Origin: an uncultured Bdellovibrionales bacterium
GTDB lineage: Bacteria > Bdellovibrionota > Bdellovibrionia > Bdellovibrionales > UBA1609
Direction of reading: 5' to 3'
Length of the DNA: 9,422 bases
Assembly (NCBI GenBank): GCA_937980625.1
Contig: CALJPJ010000234.1
Coordinates: forward strand, 1-9,422
Both the position numbers and the translations under genes were made by a program. Every line of letters starts with the position of its first letter. Positions within the stretch are counted from its first letter, which is position 1. The notes under the pieces are model-generated. The model was given only the letters and a program-made list of their open reading frames with translations, had not been told where the DNA came from and searched no databases. Positions 1 through 5,984 of the stretch are shown here, piece after piece.

Positions 1-1216
1 CACCAACACCTGGAAATGCATTCTTACCATCGCCGGGAATTTTTGCTGTTGGATTAGGATCCCCGTCGCTTGGTAAGGTAAAAGCATCGGAATCATCATT
101 ACCAGTATTGCTTCCAACATTTGGGCAAAGTGGATTATTAACGGCCTCTGGACCATTACAAATATTTTGAATATTACACTCAGGGGTTATGGCAAATACA
201 TCAGGGTCAGAGCAATCAGGTGCTTCCGTTTCTGCGACAACATCAGTCACGTTATTACAAACATCACCGGTTTTTTTTTGTAGTCGTGCAATTTTGACCG
301 TCATTAATGTGTTGACTGTATTGCCAGCGTGAAGCCACTTACAAGATGTACTGTTAGATTTAATTTCAGCCATTTTTTCTTTACAAAGCTCAAGGTCCTC
401 TTTGTCTTGCTTATGAGCTCCATGCATATCGATGCAATCAAAGTCAGGCAGCTGACATGCTTGGTTACAACTGGCAGCTGCTTTTATACACATACCGGTT
501 GCGGCTATAGTTAATGCGTTTGATAAGTGGTAAGTTTGTTTAGTGACCTTACAGATTGCAGAGGTAGATGTGAGTGAGGCAATCATTCGCATTTGTTGGG
601 CAATTTGAGTAGAATTTTGCACGATCATTTTCATATTTGGAGCTTCACAAGAGCTGTTTACAAGGTCAGGCTTACAACATTCTCTGGCTTGAGGAGCAGT
701 GTCCTCAACACAAGCGCCATAAATTTTATCAAACTCTTTAATATTAGCAGCATATTGATCCTCAATTGCTTTTGACATCCCTTGTGATGGGCTACCATAT
801 TGATATATTTGGGATTGGGATTCTGGTTTACCATTTGTTGTCGGGCAGCTTGAATGGCCAGATAAACAAGCTTGTTGCTCTCGAGTGGTCATAACTCTTT
901 CAACTGGCTCGGGTTTTTCAGGTTCTTCTTCCGGAGTCACTTCTGTAGTAGAAACTTCTTCAATAGAAACTTGTGGTACCGTATCTTCACGATGGTGAAC
1001 AACATCGTTGTCTTCAGGGGCGACTATATTATCATCAGCTAAATGTTCGTAAACTGTTCGTTCATGATCTTCTGGTGACTCTTCTAGCTCCTCTCCACCG
1101 CACCTAGGGTCGTTAGGGTTGGACGCACAATAACTATCATATGTCTGACCAAATACAGGTTGATAAACAGTTAAAGAAAATAAAACGGACAAGCTAAGTA
1201 CTAAAATTAATCTCAT
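1..1216 (-). CDS. Cys-rich secreted protein, unidentified (3' end outside the window)
   Basis: An open frame of 405 codons runs without a stop from an ATG at 1214-1216 to the window edge, so the C-terminus is missing. Residues 1-23 form a signal peptide (M-R, a hydrophobic run of Leu/Val/Ser, then V-F-G before Q24), so export is likely. Residues 41-108 are acidic, low complexity and rich in Glu, Pro, Val and Thr. From about residue 117 the protein is Cys-rich: 20 cysteines in all, including a CC pair at 180-181 and a C-x3-C-x6-C cluster at 250-261, which suggests a disulfide-bonded periplasmic or surface protein. The visible end (from about 365) is rich in Asn, Asp, Gly and Pro. I do not recognise the family. 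The start is uncertain: no Shine-Dalgarno sequence precedes 1216, and an in-frame ATG at 1283-1285 would add 23 residues, also without a Shine-Dalgarno. The signal peptide begins directly at the 1216 start, which favours it. Confidence 0.8.
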   Translation of the reverse strand, partial: MRLILVLSLSVLFSLTVYQPVFGQTYDSYCASNPNDPRCGGEELEESPEDHERTVYEHLADDNIVAPEDNDVVHHREDTVPQVSIEEVSTTEVTPEEEPEKPEPVERVMTTREQQACLSGHSSCPTTNGKPESQSQIYQYGSPSQGMSKAIEDQYAANIKEFDKIYGACVEDTAPQARECCKPDLVNSSCEAPNMKMIVQNSTQIAQQMRMIASLTSTSAICKVTKQTYHLSNALTIAATGMCIKAAASCNQACQLPDFDCIDMHGAHKQDKEDLELCKEKMAEIKSNSTSCKWLHAGNTVNTLMTVKIARLQKKTGDVCNNVTDVVAETEAPDCSDPDVFAITPECNIQNICNGPEAVNNPLCPNVGSNTGNDDSDAFTLPSDGDPNPTAKIPGDGKNAFPGVG

Positions 1217-1228
1217 ATCTAGATTATA
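1217..1228 (-). promoter_or_regulatory. Perfect -10 box (TATAAT) just upstream of the Cys-rich gene
   Basis: TATAAT lies at 1223-1228 on the minus strand, six bases (CTAGAT) before the ATG at 1216. Used as a -10 box, it would start transcription at or next to the A of the ATG, giving a leaderless mRNA, which would fit the absence of a Shine-Dalgarno sequence. No good -35 hexamer sits 16-18 bases upstream (the region is a T-run), so in AT-rich DNA the match could be chance. Confidence 0.35.
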
Positions 1229-1428
1229 TATCGGTAAAGGGGTAAAAAACCTAAAAAGTTTGCCTTTTGTATCAGGCTGAGACATTAAAATGAGACATTT
1301 TTTAAGTTTAAAAAAATAATAAATTAAATTAATACCTTAGAAATTAAAATTAAATTTGCAAGAGTATGTTAGTAGTAAAACTGAAAAACTTTTAGACATA
1401 ACGGATTTTTAATGTTGCTTAGCTAATC

Positions 1429-1497
1429 TGTCATCCTGAGGTGAAACCGAAGGATCTATGCAGTACCTAGGCCCTTCGGTTTCACCTCAGGATGACA
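1429..1497. repeat. Perfect inverted repeat, REP-like (25-bp arms)
   Basis: The arm at 1429-1453, starting TGTCATCCTGAGG, is matched exactly by its reverse complement at 1473-1497, with a 19-base loop. All 25 positions pair. The arm plus the adjoining bases (TCATCCTGAG ... GAAGGATCT) resembles interspersed 'GTCATCCTGAG...GAAGGATCT' palindromic repeats that I recall from many unrelated bacterial genomes; that comparison is from memory. Neither strand has a U-tract after the stem, so it is not a standard intrinsic terminator, although so stable a stem could still stop transcription or protect the pfkA mRNA 3' end. Confidence 0.85.
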
Positions 1498-1531
1498 AAG
1501 CGACATAAAATGAGTTTTATTGTTTTAAGAC

Positions 1532-1641
1532 TCATACCCATAATACTAATTTCACACGGAGTTTAGTGAGTGTAAAGCTTATCAAAGCTGAGCTCTGCTG
1601 CTCAATACCGTTTGAGTACAAGGCAAGTATTAAGATTATGA
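1532..1641. repeat. Imperfect palindromic region, possible decayed element (C)
   Basis: The 16-base segment at 1532-1547 pairs with 1626-1641 at 13 of 16 positions. Inside is a smaller hairpin (TGAGC, six-base loop, GCTCA, about 1589-1604). The plus strand carries GTTTGAG at 1610-1616, a heptamer also found in the loops of the two long palindromes at 2782-2921 and 5982-6126 (in the latter on the minus strand). It may be a diverged relative of those elements, but the arms do not clearly match theirs, so the link is weak. Confidence 0.3.
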
Positions 1642-1678
1642 ATCTATAATGGTATACATGCCAGTAACCATACACCCG

Positions 1679-2704
1679 TTAAATAAAAATTCCCAAATGT
1701 TTGGCAAAACCAACCCAGTGATGCTTTTCTGGTATTAAGCGGGCAGGTTTCATAAGCTCACTGAGTGGGGCTCGAGTGACGCGACCACTTTTATAAACAG
1801 CCGCTTTGCCCCAATCATTTTCTTCGATCATTTCACCCACTTGTACACCCATAGCTAGAGTTAAAAAACGATCAGTTGTTGTCGGTGCTTTACTTCTTTG
1901 CAGGTGCCCTAAAACAACATGGCGGCTTTCCCAATTGGCTTCGGTCATAACCCATTTAGATAATCTTTCTGCAATTCCACCATAGCGTTCTTTTTGTGGT
2001 GAGCCTTCCACAGTAAATGCCACTTCTGGTTCACCACCTTGGGCAAATGCACCTTCAGAAACAACACAAATTAAACCTCGATAAGTTTGTTTTTTACTGG
2101 CTATAAATTTAAGTAAGTCACTTTTATCATAAGGCCTTTCTGGAATTAAAATGACATCTGCATAAGCTGCTAAGCCACCACCAAGTGCAATCCAGCCAGC
2201 CGTTCTTCCCATAACCTCCACAAATATAACTCGTTTGTGAGCATCAGCAGTGGCTCTTAAGGCATCAACAGCTTCAGATACAACCGAGCAAGCAGTGTCG
2301 TAACCAAAGGTAATATCTGTTCCATTTAAGTCATTATCAATTGTTTTTGGAACCCCAATAAGAGGAATTTCTTTATTAAACGGCGTGAGTGCAGAAAAAG
2401 TACCATCACCACCGGCAACAACAAGGCCGTCGAGATTGAGTTTATTGTATGCTTGTAAAAATTCTTTTTCTTTACCGCGTATACCACTTTTGTTTGAGGT
2501 GCCAATAAAAGTTCCTGCTCTGGCATGAAGGCCGTTTAAGTCTTTAGAATTTAAAACGCGAGTTTCATTTTTAAATATTCCTTCAAAGCCATCAAGTATC
2601 CCAACCACTTCATGGTTTTTAGTCATTAAGCTTTTGCCAACAGCCTCTATAATTCCGTTTAGGCCAGGAGCATCCCCACCACCAGTTAAAATTCCAATTC
2701 TCAT
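1679..2704 (-). CDS. pfkA: ATP-type 6-phosphofructokinase
   Basis: This 341-residue enzyme should phosphorylate fructose 6-phosphate to fructose 1,6-bisphosphate, the committed step of glycolysis, in the cytoplasm. Visible motifs in order: N-terminal nucleotide-binding GILTGGGDAPGLN (4-16), GGDGT (98-102), PKTIDND (119-125, with the catalytic base expected at Asp123), MGRTAGW (165-171) and GHLQR (266-270), which contributes phosphate-binding residues. The length is near the usual 320-345 for bacterial PfkA. Gly in GGDGT marks ATP use rather than pyrophosphate, whereas Lys120 in PKTIDND is the residue usually seen in PPi-dependent enzymes; ATP-dependent PFKs combining this Gly and Lys are known in actinomycetes. 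The ATG is preceded by AAGGA six bases upstream. The gene is monocistronic, with its own promoter and palindromic repeats on both sides. The assignment as a phosphofructokinase is near certain; phosphoryl donor preference is inferred. Confidence 0.95.
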   Translation of the reverse strand: MRIGILTGGGDAPGLNGIIEAVGKSLMTKNHEVVGILDGFEGIFKNETRVLNSKDLNGLHARAGTFIGTSNKSGIRGKEKEFLQAYNKLNLDGLVVAGGDGTFSALTPFNKEIPLIGVPKTIDNDLNGTDITFGYDTACSVVSEAVDALRATADAHKRVIFVEVMGRTAGWIALGGGLAAYADVILIPERPYDKSDLLKFIASKKQTYRGLICVVSEGAFAQGGEPEVAFTVEGSPQKERYGGIAERLSKWVMTEANWESRHVVLGHLQRSKAPTTTDRFLTLAMGVQVGEMIEENDWGKAAVYKSGRVTRAPLSELMKPARLIPEKHHWVGFAKHLGIFI

Positions 2705-2737
2705 AACTCATCCTTGGGTTAATATTTTAAGGCCTTA

Positions 2738-2766
2738 AGTATATAAGAGGAGCTTTTAAAAAACAA
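2738..2766 (-). promoter_or_regulatory. Sigma70-like promoter of pfkA
   Basis: On the minus strand TTGTTT (2761-2766) and TATACT (2738-2743) are separated by exactly 17 bases. The -10 box matches TATAAT at five of six positions and the -35 begins with the key TTG. Transcription would start near 2731, giving a leader of about 27 bases with AAGGA before the pfkA ATG. The palindromic element B begins a few bases upstream of the -35 box. Confidence 0.6.
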
Positions 2767-2781
2767 CGGTGGTAATTGTAT

Positions 2782-2921
2782 TAAATAACTCTTTAAATTT
2801 TAGACTCAGGGCTAAACACACTAAAAGCGAGTTCGGAGCGCAGGGCTGACAAGCCCGAGCACCGCATGTTTGAGACTTTTAGTGTATTTAGCCCTGAGTC
2901 TAAAATTTAAAGAGTTATTTA
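2782..2921. repeat. Long palindromic element B (MITE-like), 46-bp arms
   Basis: Arms at 2782-2827 and 2876-2921 are reverse complements at 45 of 46 positions. They enclose a 48-base, GC-richer centre (2828-2875) with its own small hairpin (GGGCT-GACA-AGCCC). The outer arm sequence (TAAATAACTCTTTAAATT...) closely matches that of element A at 5982-6126, and both centres share GCG(C)AGTTC and TGTTTGAG in the same order, on opposite strands of the window. No open frame or transposase lies inside, so any mobility would need enzymes in trans. It sits between the vWA gene terminator and the pfkA promoter. Confidence 0.85.
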
Positions 2922-2935
2922 GCCTTGTTAATATG

Positions 2936-2968
2936 GAATAAAAAAAGCCAGCGCAATGTGCTGGCTTT
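2936..2968 (-). terminator. Intrinsic terminator of the vWA lipoprotein gene
   Basis: On the minus strand AAAGCCAGC, a seven-base loop and GCTGGC are followed by seven Ts (2940-2946). The stem is the perfect GCCAGC/GCTGGC pair with A-T extension. It lies about 27 bases after the vWA stop codon at 2995-2997 and separates that gene from pfkA, which is read from the same strand. Confidence 0.9.
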
Positions 2969-2994
2969 GCAAAAAATTAATTTTTTAATGAAGG

Positions 2995-4014
2995 CTAGTT
3001 ACGGCAATCGTAACTAATAGTTACAGAAGAATCTGCAGGTATACCAGGAGTCAAAAATAATCGACCATTTCGAAGTTCGTACTGATAGTTTATGTTATTG
3101 CTAGAGGTAATAGTTACATCTCCAATAGGGGCGCATTTCATAGCAACAGAGTCTAATGTGTCTTGAATTCTTGTACTAATACTTGCGAGTTGACCGGCAT
3201 AATCATTGGCGCAAATATTGCCAACGATTCCATTTGTTAATTGAGCGAGGCTATAATGAACATTTGCCTTTTCATTTCCTTCAGTGACATAACAAGAGTT
3301 ATCTATGTTTGATCCATTAAAAATATCATAGGCAATGATGGTGTGAACCATGAATGGAACATTTCCTAAAACTGATCTGGCTTGGTTAACTAAGTGAGTA
3401 GGCTCATTACGGGATTGTAAATTTTGTCCGTCGTTATTTTCGTCTTCATCAGTGATAAAGACAACGTTTACAGCTGTATTTTGTCTAAAGCAATCGCCAT
3501 TAGAGCTACTTCCAAGCATATAAGAGGTCGCCGCAATCGGTTGCTCAGGCTGTTCAAATGTTGGAGGTGTATTTTGCACATTATTTAGTGTATTTAAAAA
3601 CACATTGTTTAGGTTAGGAGTATTTTTATTAAGTACTTTTTGCCCGTTTGTCCAATCACTAATTCTACCTTGGCTGTGAACAGATGGTTCACTTAATGTA
3701 TAGCAGATATTATAGTTTACATCATTTGTGTTTAACGTTTGAATAAAACCTGACATACGATCTTTTAATTTTTGATTTTCATCAAACATTGTGCCTGAGT
3801 TATCAAAAATAAATAATATATCTGTTTTTTTATTTTGGAGTGGATTGTTAGCATTTTCAGTGACATTAAAAATTTCACAATGTGCATCTAGACAGGTTCC
3901 ACCTGTGCCATTAACACTTCCTGTTTGATCTATTTGTGAAAACTCGTTATCTGAGCAGTTCACAAAAGCAAATAGTAATAATCCAGTTAATGAAATAACA
4001 AAATACTTAATCAT
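2995..4014 (-). CDS. von Willebrand factor A domain protein, probable lipoprotein
   Basis: The 339-residue product starts with a short hydrophobic signal (residues 1-19) ending F-V-N-C20. Cys20 followed by S-D-N suggests lipidation, although Asn just before the Cys is an unusual lipobox residue. A vWA domain follows from about 63: the beta strand DILFIF leads into DNSGT (71-75), the DxSxT form of the metal-ion-dependent adhesion site, and a second strand VVFITDEDEN (185-192) supplies the later acidic residues. The last 45 residues look like a short beta-rich domain ending at a Cys near the C-terminus. The expected role is metal-dependent ligand or protein binding in the envelope; partner unknown. 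AAGGGGG lies six bases before the ATG at 4012-4014, whereas the ATG at 4018-4020 directly abuts it, so I prefer 4014; the upstream start would add two residues. The gene is monocistronic, with a clear terminator. Confidence 0.85.
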   Translation of the reverse strand: MIKYFVISLTGLLLFAFVNCSDNEFSQIDQTGSVNGTGGTCLDAHCEIFNVTENANNPLQNKKTDILFIFDNSGTMFDENQKLKDRMSGFIQTLNTNDVNYNICYTLSEPSVHSQGRISDWTNGQKVLNKNTPNLNNVFLNTLNNVQNTPPTFEQPEQPIAATSYMLGSSSNGDCFRQNTAVNVVFITDEDENNDGQNLQSRNEPTHLVNQARSVLGNVPFMVHTIIAYDIFNGSNIDNSCYVTEGNEKANVHYSLAQLTNGIVGNICANDYAGQLASISTRIQDTLDSVAMKCAPIGDVTITSSNNINYQYELRNGRLFLTPGIPADSSVTISYDCRN

Positions 4015-4020
4015 CGACAT

Positions 4021-4027
4021 CCCCCTT
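4021..4027 (-). promoter_or_regulatory. Shine-Dalgarno that decides the vWA gene start
   Basis: AAGGGGG on the minus strand is six bases upstream of the ATG at 4012-4014 and has no spacing to the ATG at 4018-4020, which makes the inner start the better choice. Confidence 0.6.
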
Positions 4028-4336
4028 GCACCTTGTTGTTAATAGTTTACAAGATCTATACCGTCTGTAGTGAAAAATAATTGATTTTGACAAAAATAAC
4101 TAATCAAAATTATGACACTTGTATAAACTTTTACTAAACAATTTAGGTATTTACCGTACTTTAATGATACATTAAATAATTTTCATGTCATCTCATAATT
4201 AGACACGACAAAGGTAAGGTTGATCTGATTTATAGGTCTACAAGAATTAAAATCACCTTGAGCTCAATATTTAAAAAAATATAAAAATATTAAACACGAC
4301 TTAAGTTTGGATTGTTGGCAATGTTACTAAAATTAC

Positions 4337-4363
4337 TATATTAAAAAAAAACTCAGTCGATAA
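4337..4363 (+). promoter_or_regulatory. Possible FliA (sigma28) promoter of motAB
   Basis: GTCGATAA at 4356-4363 matches the flagellar sigma28 -10 consensus GCCGATAA at seven of eight bases. The segment 15 bases upstream (4337-4340) reads TATA instead of TAAA, so the -35 part is weak. Transcription would start near 4371, about 37 bases before the motA ATG. Class III flagellar control of stator genes is usual, which supports the call; the weak -35 keeps it tentative. Confidence 0.45.
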
Positions 4364-4407
4364 GTAAATATAAGAGATTAATTTTATTGAGAGGAAAGAA
4401 GTTAATT

Positions 4408-5193
4408 ATGGATTTAGCAACACTAGTTGGTATGATTGGAGGGTTTATAGTTGTGGGTATGGCCATAGCTATTGGTGGCTCTGCTGGAATTTTTATTAAT
4501 GTACCTTCAATACTCATTGTTTTGATTGGTTCCATGTTTGTAGTGTCTATGAAGTTTAGTTTAACTAAGCTTAAAAGTGCATTAAGTGTGGCCTTTAAAG
4601 CCTTTTTATGGAAGTCATCATCACCACAAGAGCTAATTTCTTTAGCTTTATCAATGGCTAAAATTGCTAGAAAAGATGGTTTACTAAAGTTAGAAGAGGT
4701 TGAAATAGAGGATCAGTATTTTGCTAGAGCAATTCAATTAGTTGTTGATGGAACCGATGTGGCCGTTGCAGAACAAATGCTAAATCATGAGCGAGATATC
4801 ACAGTAGCTAGGCATGAAGAGGGTAAGAATATATTTATGGCAATTAACGACGTTGCTCCAGCAATGGGTATGATTGGTACATTGATTGGTCTTGTTCAAA
4901 TGTTATCAAATATGTCAGATGTTTCAACGATTGGTCCGGCCATGGCGGTGGCGTTATTAACTACTTTGTATGGTGCAATCTTAGCCAATATGGTTGCAAA
5001 GCCAATAGCAGATAAGTTAGGAATGAGATCTGAAGAAGAAGATCTATGTAAATCAATTATTGTTGATGCTGTTGTTGGAATAGCAAAGGGACAATCATCT
5101 TATGTACTGGAACAAACTTTAATGTCTTATCTTCCTTCAAAAAGTAGAGGAAAACTAGATGTGGTTGATATGGGTGAGAGTAACGCTGCTTAA
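4408..5193 (+). CDS. motA: Flagellar stator protein MotA/PomA
   Basis: The 261-residue inner-membrane protein forms, with MotB, the ion channel and torque generator of the flagellar motor. It begins MDLATLVGMIGG, with two N-terminal membrane segments (about 4-22 and 29-48), then a cytoplasmic loop with the FliG-facing charges Arg88, Lys89, Glu96, Glu97 and Glu99, then two further segments containing DVAPAMGMIGTLIGL (148-162) and AVALLTTLYGAILANM (180-195). Pro151, Thr158, Thr185 and Thr186 fall at the same numbers as in Vibrio PomA as I recall it. The threonines facing the ion path are typical of sodium-driven stators, and proton-type MotA has Ala at the first of these positions, so sodium coupling is likely. 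A TTG at 4387-4389 would extend the frame by seven residues, but the family N-terminus begins at this ATG, with GAGGA 12 bases upstream. motB follows after 11 bases. Confidence 0.95.
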   Translation: MDLATLVGMIGGFIVVGMAIAIGGSAGIFINVPSILIVLIGSMFVVSMKFSLTKLKSALSVAFKAFLWKSSSPQELISLALSMAKIARKDGLLKLEEVEIEDQYFARAIQLVVDGTDVAVAEQMLNHERDITVARHEEGKNIFMAINDVAPAMGMIGTLIGLVQMLSNMSDVSTIGPAMAVALLTTLYGAILANMVAKPIADKLGMRSEEEDLCKSIIVDAVVGIAKGQSSYVLEQTLMSYLPSKSRGKLDVVDMGESNAA

Positions 5194-5204
5194 GGGAAAA
5201 ACTA

Positions 5205-5984
5205 ATGGGTAAGAGTAGAAAGAAAAAAAGTAGTGATGGTGGGGGAGCTCCGGGTTGGATTGTTACCTTTGCAGACTTAATGTCATTATTACTAACATTC
5301 TTTATTTTAATTTTATCATTTGCTGAAATTGATGCCTCTAAATTTAAACGAGTTATGGGTTCAATTAAGATGGCTTTTGGTGTTCAAAAGCATAAGGTTT
5401 ATGAATTTATGGAAACATCATCAAACCCTTTCGAAGCCTCTGCTAACGGCAAAGATAGCGACAAAGTGATTAGTAATGACAAGAACCATCATGTTTTATC
5501 TGTAGATGCTAACGAATTATGTGGCATGGAAGAAAAAGCAAGGCAAATGAATGATGAGAGATCTGAAGCCGATAGATATGAGCTTCAAAAAATGTTACAA
5601 AAAGAAAGTCGTTTAGCAAAGTACTTTAGTATTTTAGTAGACGATCAAAGTAAACAGCTTAGGTTAGGTTTAAATCCAGATCAGTTCTTCCATAAACAAT
5701 CTACAAAAATAAAAAAAGAGCGTATTGCTGATATAACTTATTTATTTAAAAAATTAGAAGATAAAAAATTAAATATATCAATCACTAACCATGCAGAGAG
5801 TTTAAGTAACTCAGCAAACTTTAAAAGCTGGAAGCTTATGTCTGATAGGTCACTGGTTTTAGCATACTTAAGTCAGAAACTTCCCCAGGCTAAAAATCAC
5901 AATATTAATGTTAAAAGCTTAACTAATAAAACAAGTTCAGATCTAAAAGGAATAGAGTTTAGTATTCAATTTAATTATGAGTAA
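5205..5984 (+). CDS. motB: Flagellar stator protein MotB/PomB with divergent OmpA-like domain
   Basis: The 259-residue partner of MotA has a basic cytoplasmic N-terminus (3-9), one membrane segment (about 17-40) and a periplasmic part that should anchor the stator to peptidoglycan. TFADLMSLL (21-29) contains the ion-binding Asp24, the position of Asp24 in PomB, and KFKRVMGSIKMAFGVQ (46-61) matches the PomB region after the membrane segment. The C-terminal OmpA-like domain (about 150-257) is divergent: NHAES (195-199) replaces GHTDN, so the diaminopimelate-binding Asp becomes Glu198; the second ligand Arg215 (MSDRS) remains; the later GYGE...P and NRRVEI signature is absent. AAGGGA lies upstream of the ATG, and the gene is surely co-transcribed with motA. 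The stop codon at 5982-5984 is the outermost part of palindromic element A, so the element may have set the C-terminus. Family assignment is firm; strength of peptidoglycan binding is unknown. Confidence 0.92.
   Translation: MGKSRKKKSSDGGGAPGWIVTFADLMSLLLTFFILILSFAEIDASKFKRVMGSIKMAFGVQKHKVYEFMETSSNPFEASANGKDSDKVISNDKNHHVLSVDANELCGMEEKARQMNDERSEADRYELQKMLQKESRLAKYFSILVDDQSKQLRLGLNPDQFFHKQSTKIKKERIADITYLFKKLEDKKLNISITNHAESLSNSANFKSWKLMSDRSLVLAYLSQKLPQAKNHNINVKSLTNKTSSDLKGIEFSIQFNYE

Larger units (their letters stand above)
1217..1678. other. Gene-free region between pfkA and the Cys-rich gene
   Basis: No open frame here looks coding. From right to left it holds the pfkA 3' flank, a weak palindromic region (1532-1641), a perfect 25-bp inverted repeat (1429-1497), a very AT-rich stretch (about 1300-1400), a tandem pair of TGAGACATT at 1278-1286 and 1291-1299, and the putative -10 box of the Cys-rich gene. 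I found no classical hairpin plus U-tract terminator downstream of pfkA; the two palindromes may do that job, which is an inference. Confidence 0.6.
4015..4407. other. Divergent intergenic region, vWA gene (minus) / motA (plus)
   Basis: About 390 bases without a convincing gene, AT-rich. The plus strand has a FliA-like -10 box near 4356 and a perfect TTGACA at 4087-4092 with a weak TATGAC 18 bases downstream. The latter pair could serve motA only with a leader near 285 bases, so I do not call it. No long inverted repeat or recognisable riboswitch is seen. No clear promoter for the vWA gene could be picked: TTGTCA on the minus strand lacks a good -10 box at the right distance. Confidence 0.5.

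Noticed and set aside
329..775. Two plus-strand open frames of about 60 codons
   Set aside because: They lie entirely opposite the long Cys-rich minus-strand frame and show no family features or ribosome binding sites.
1429..1660. A CRISPR array or integron attC site
   Set aside because: There is no series of regularly spaced direct repeats, no cas gene or integrase, and only a single inverted-repeat unit.
2326..2526. Minus-strand frame of 66 codons inside pfkA
   Set aside because: It is an out-of-frame reading inside a clear phosphofructokinase gene.
4087..4116. TTGACA ... TATGAC as a sigma70 promoter for motA
   Set aside because: The -10 half is weak, and the leader would be about 285 bases with no structure to explain it; the FliA-like site is closer and fits the gene's role better.
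4015..4407. A riboswitch (for example cyclic di-GMP) ahead of motAB
   Set aside because: I found no conserved core or stable multi-stem arrangement; the region is mostly AT-rich.
4353..4535. Minus-strand 60-codon frame opposite the motA start
   Set aside because: It is antisense to the conserved MotA N-terminus, has a composition typical of a shadow, and has no neighbour that explains it.
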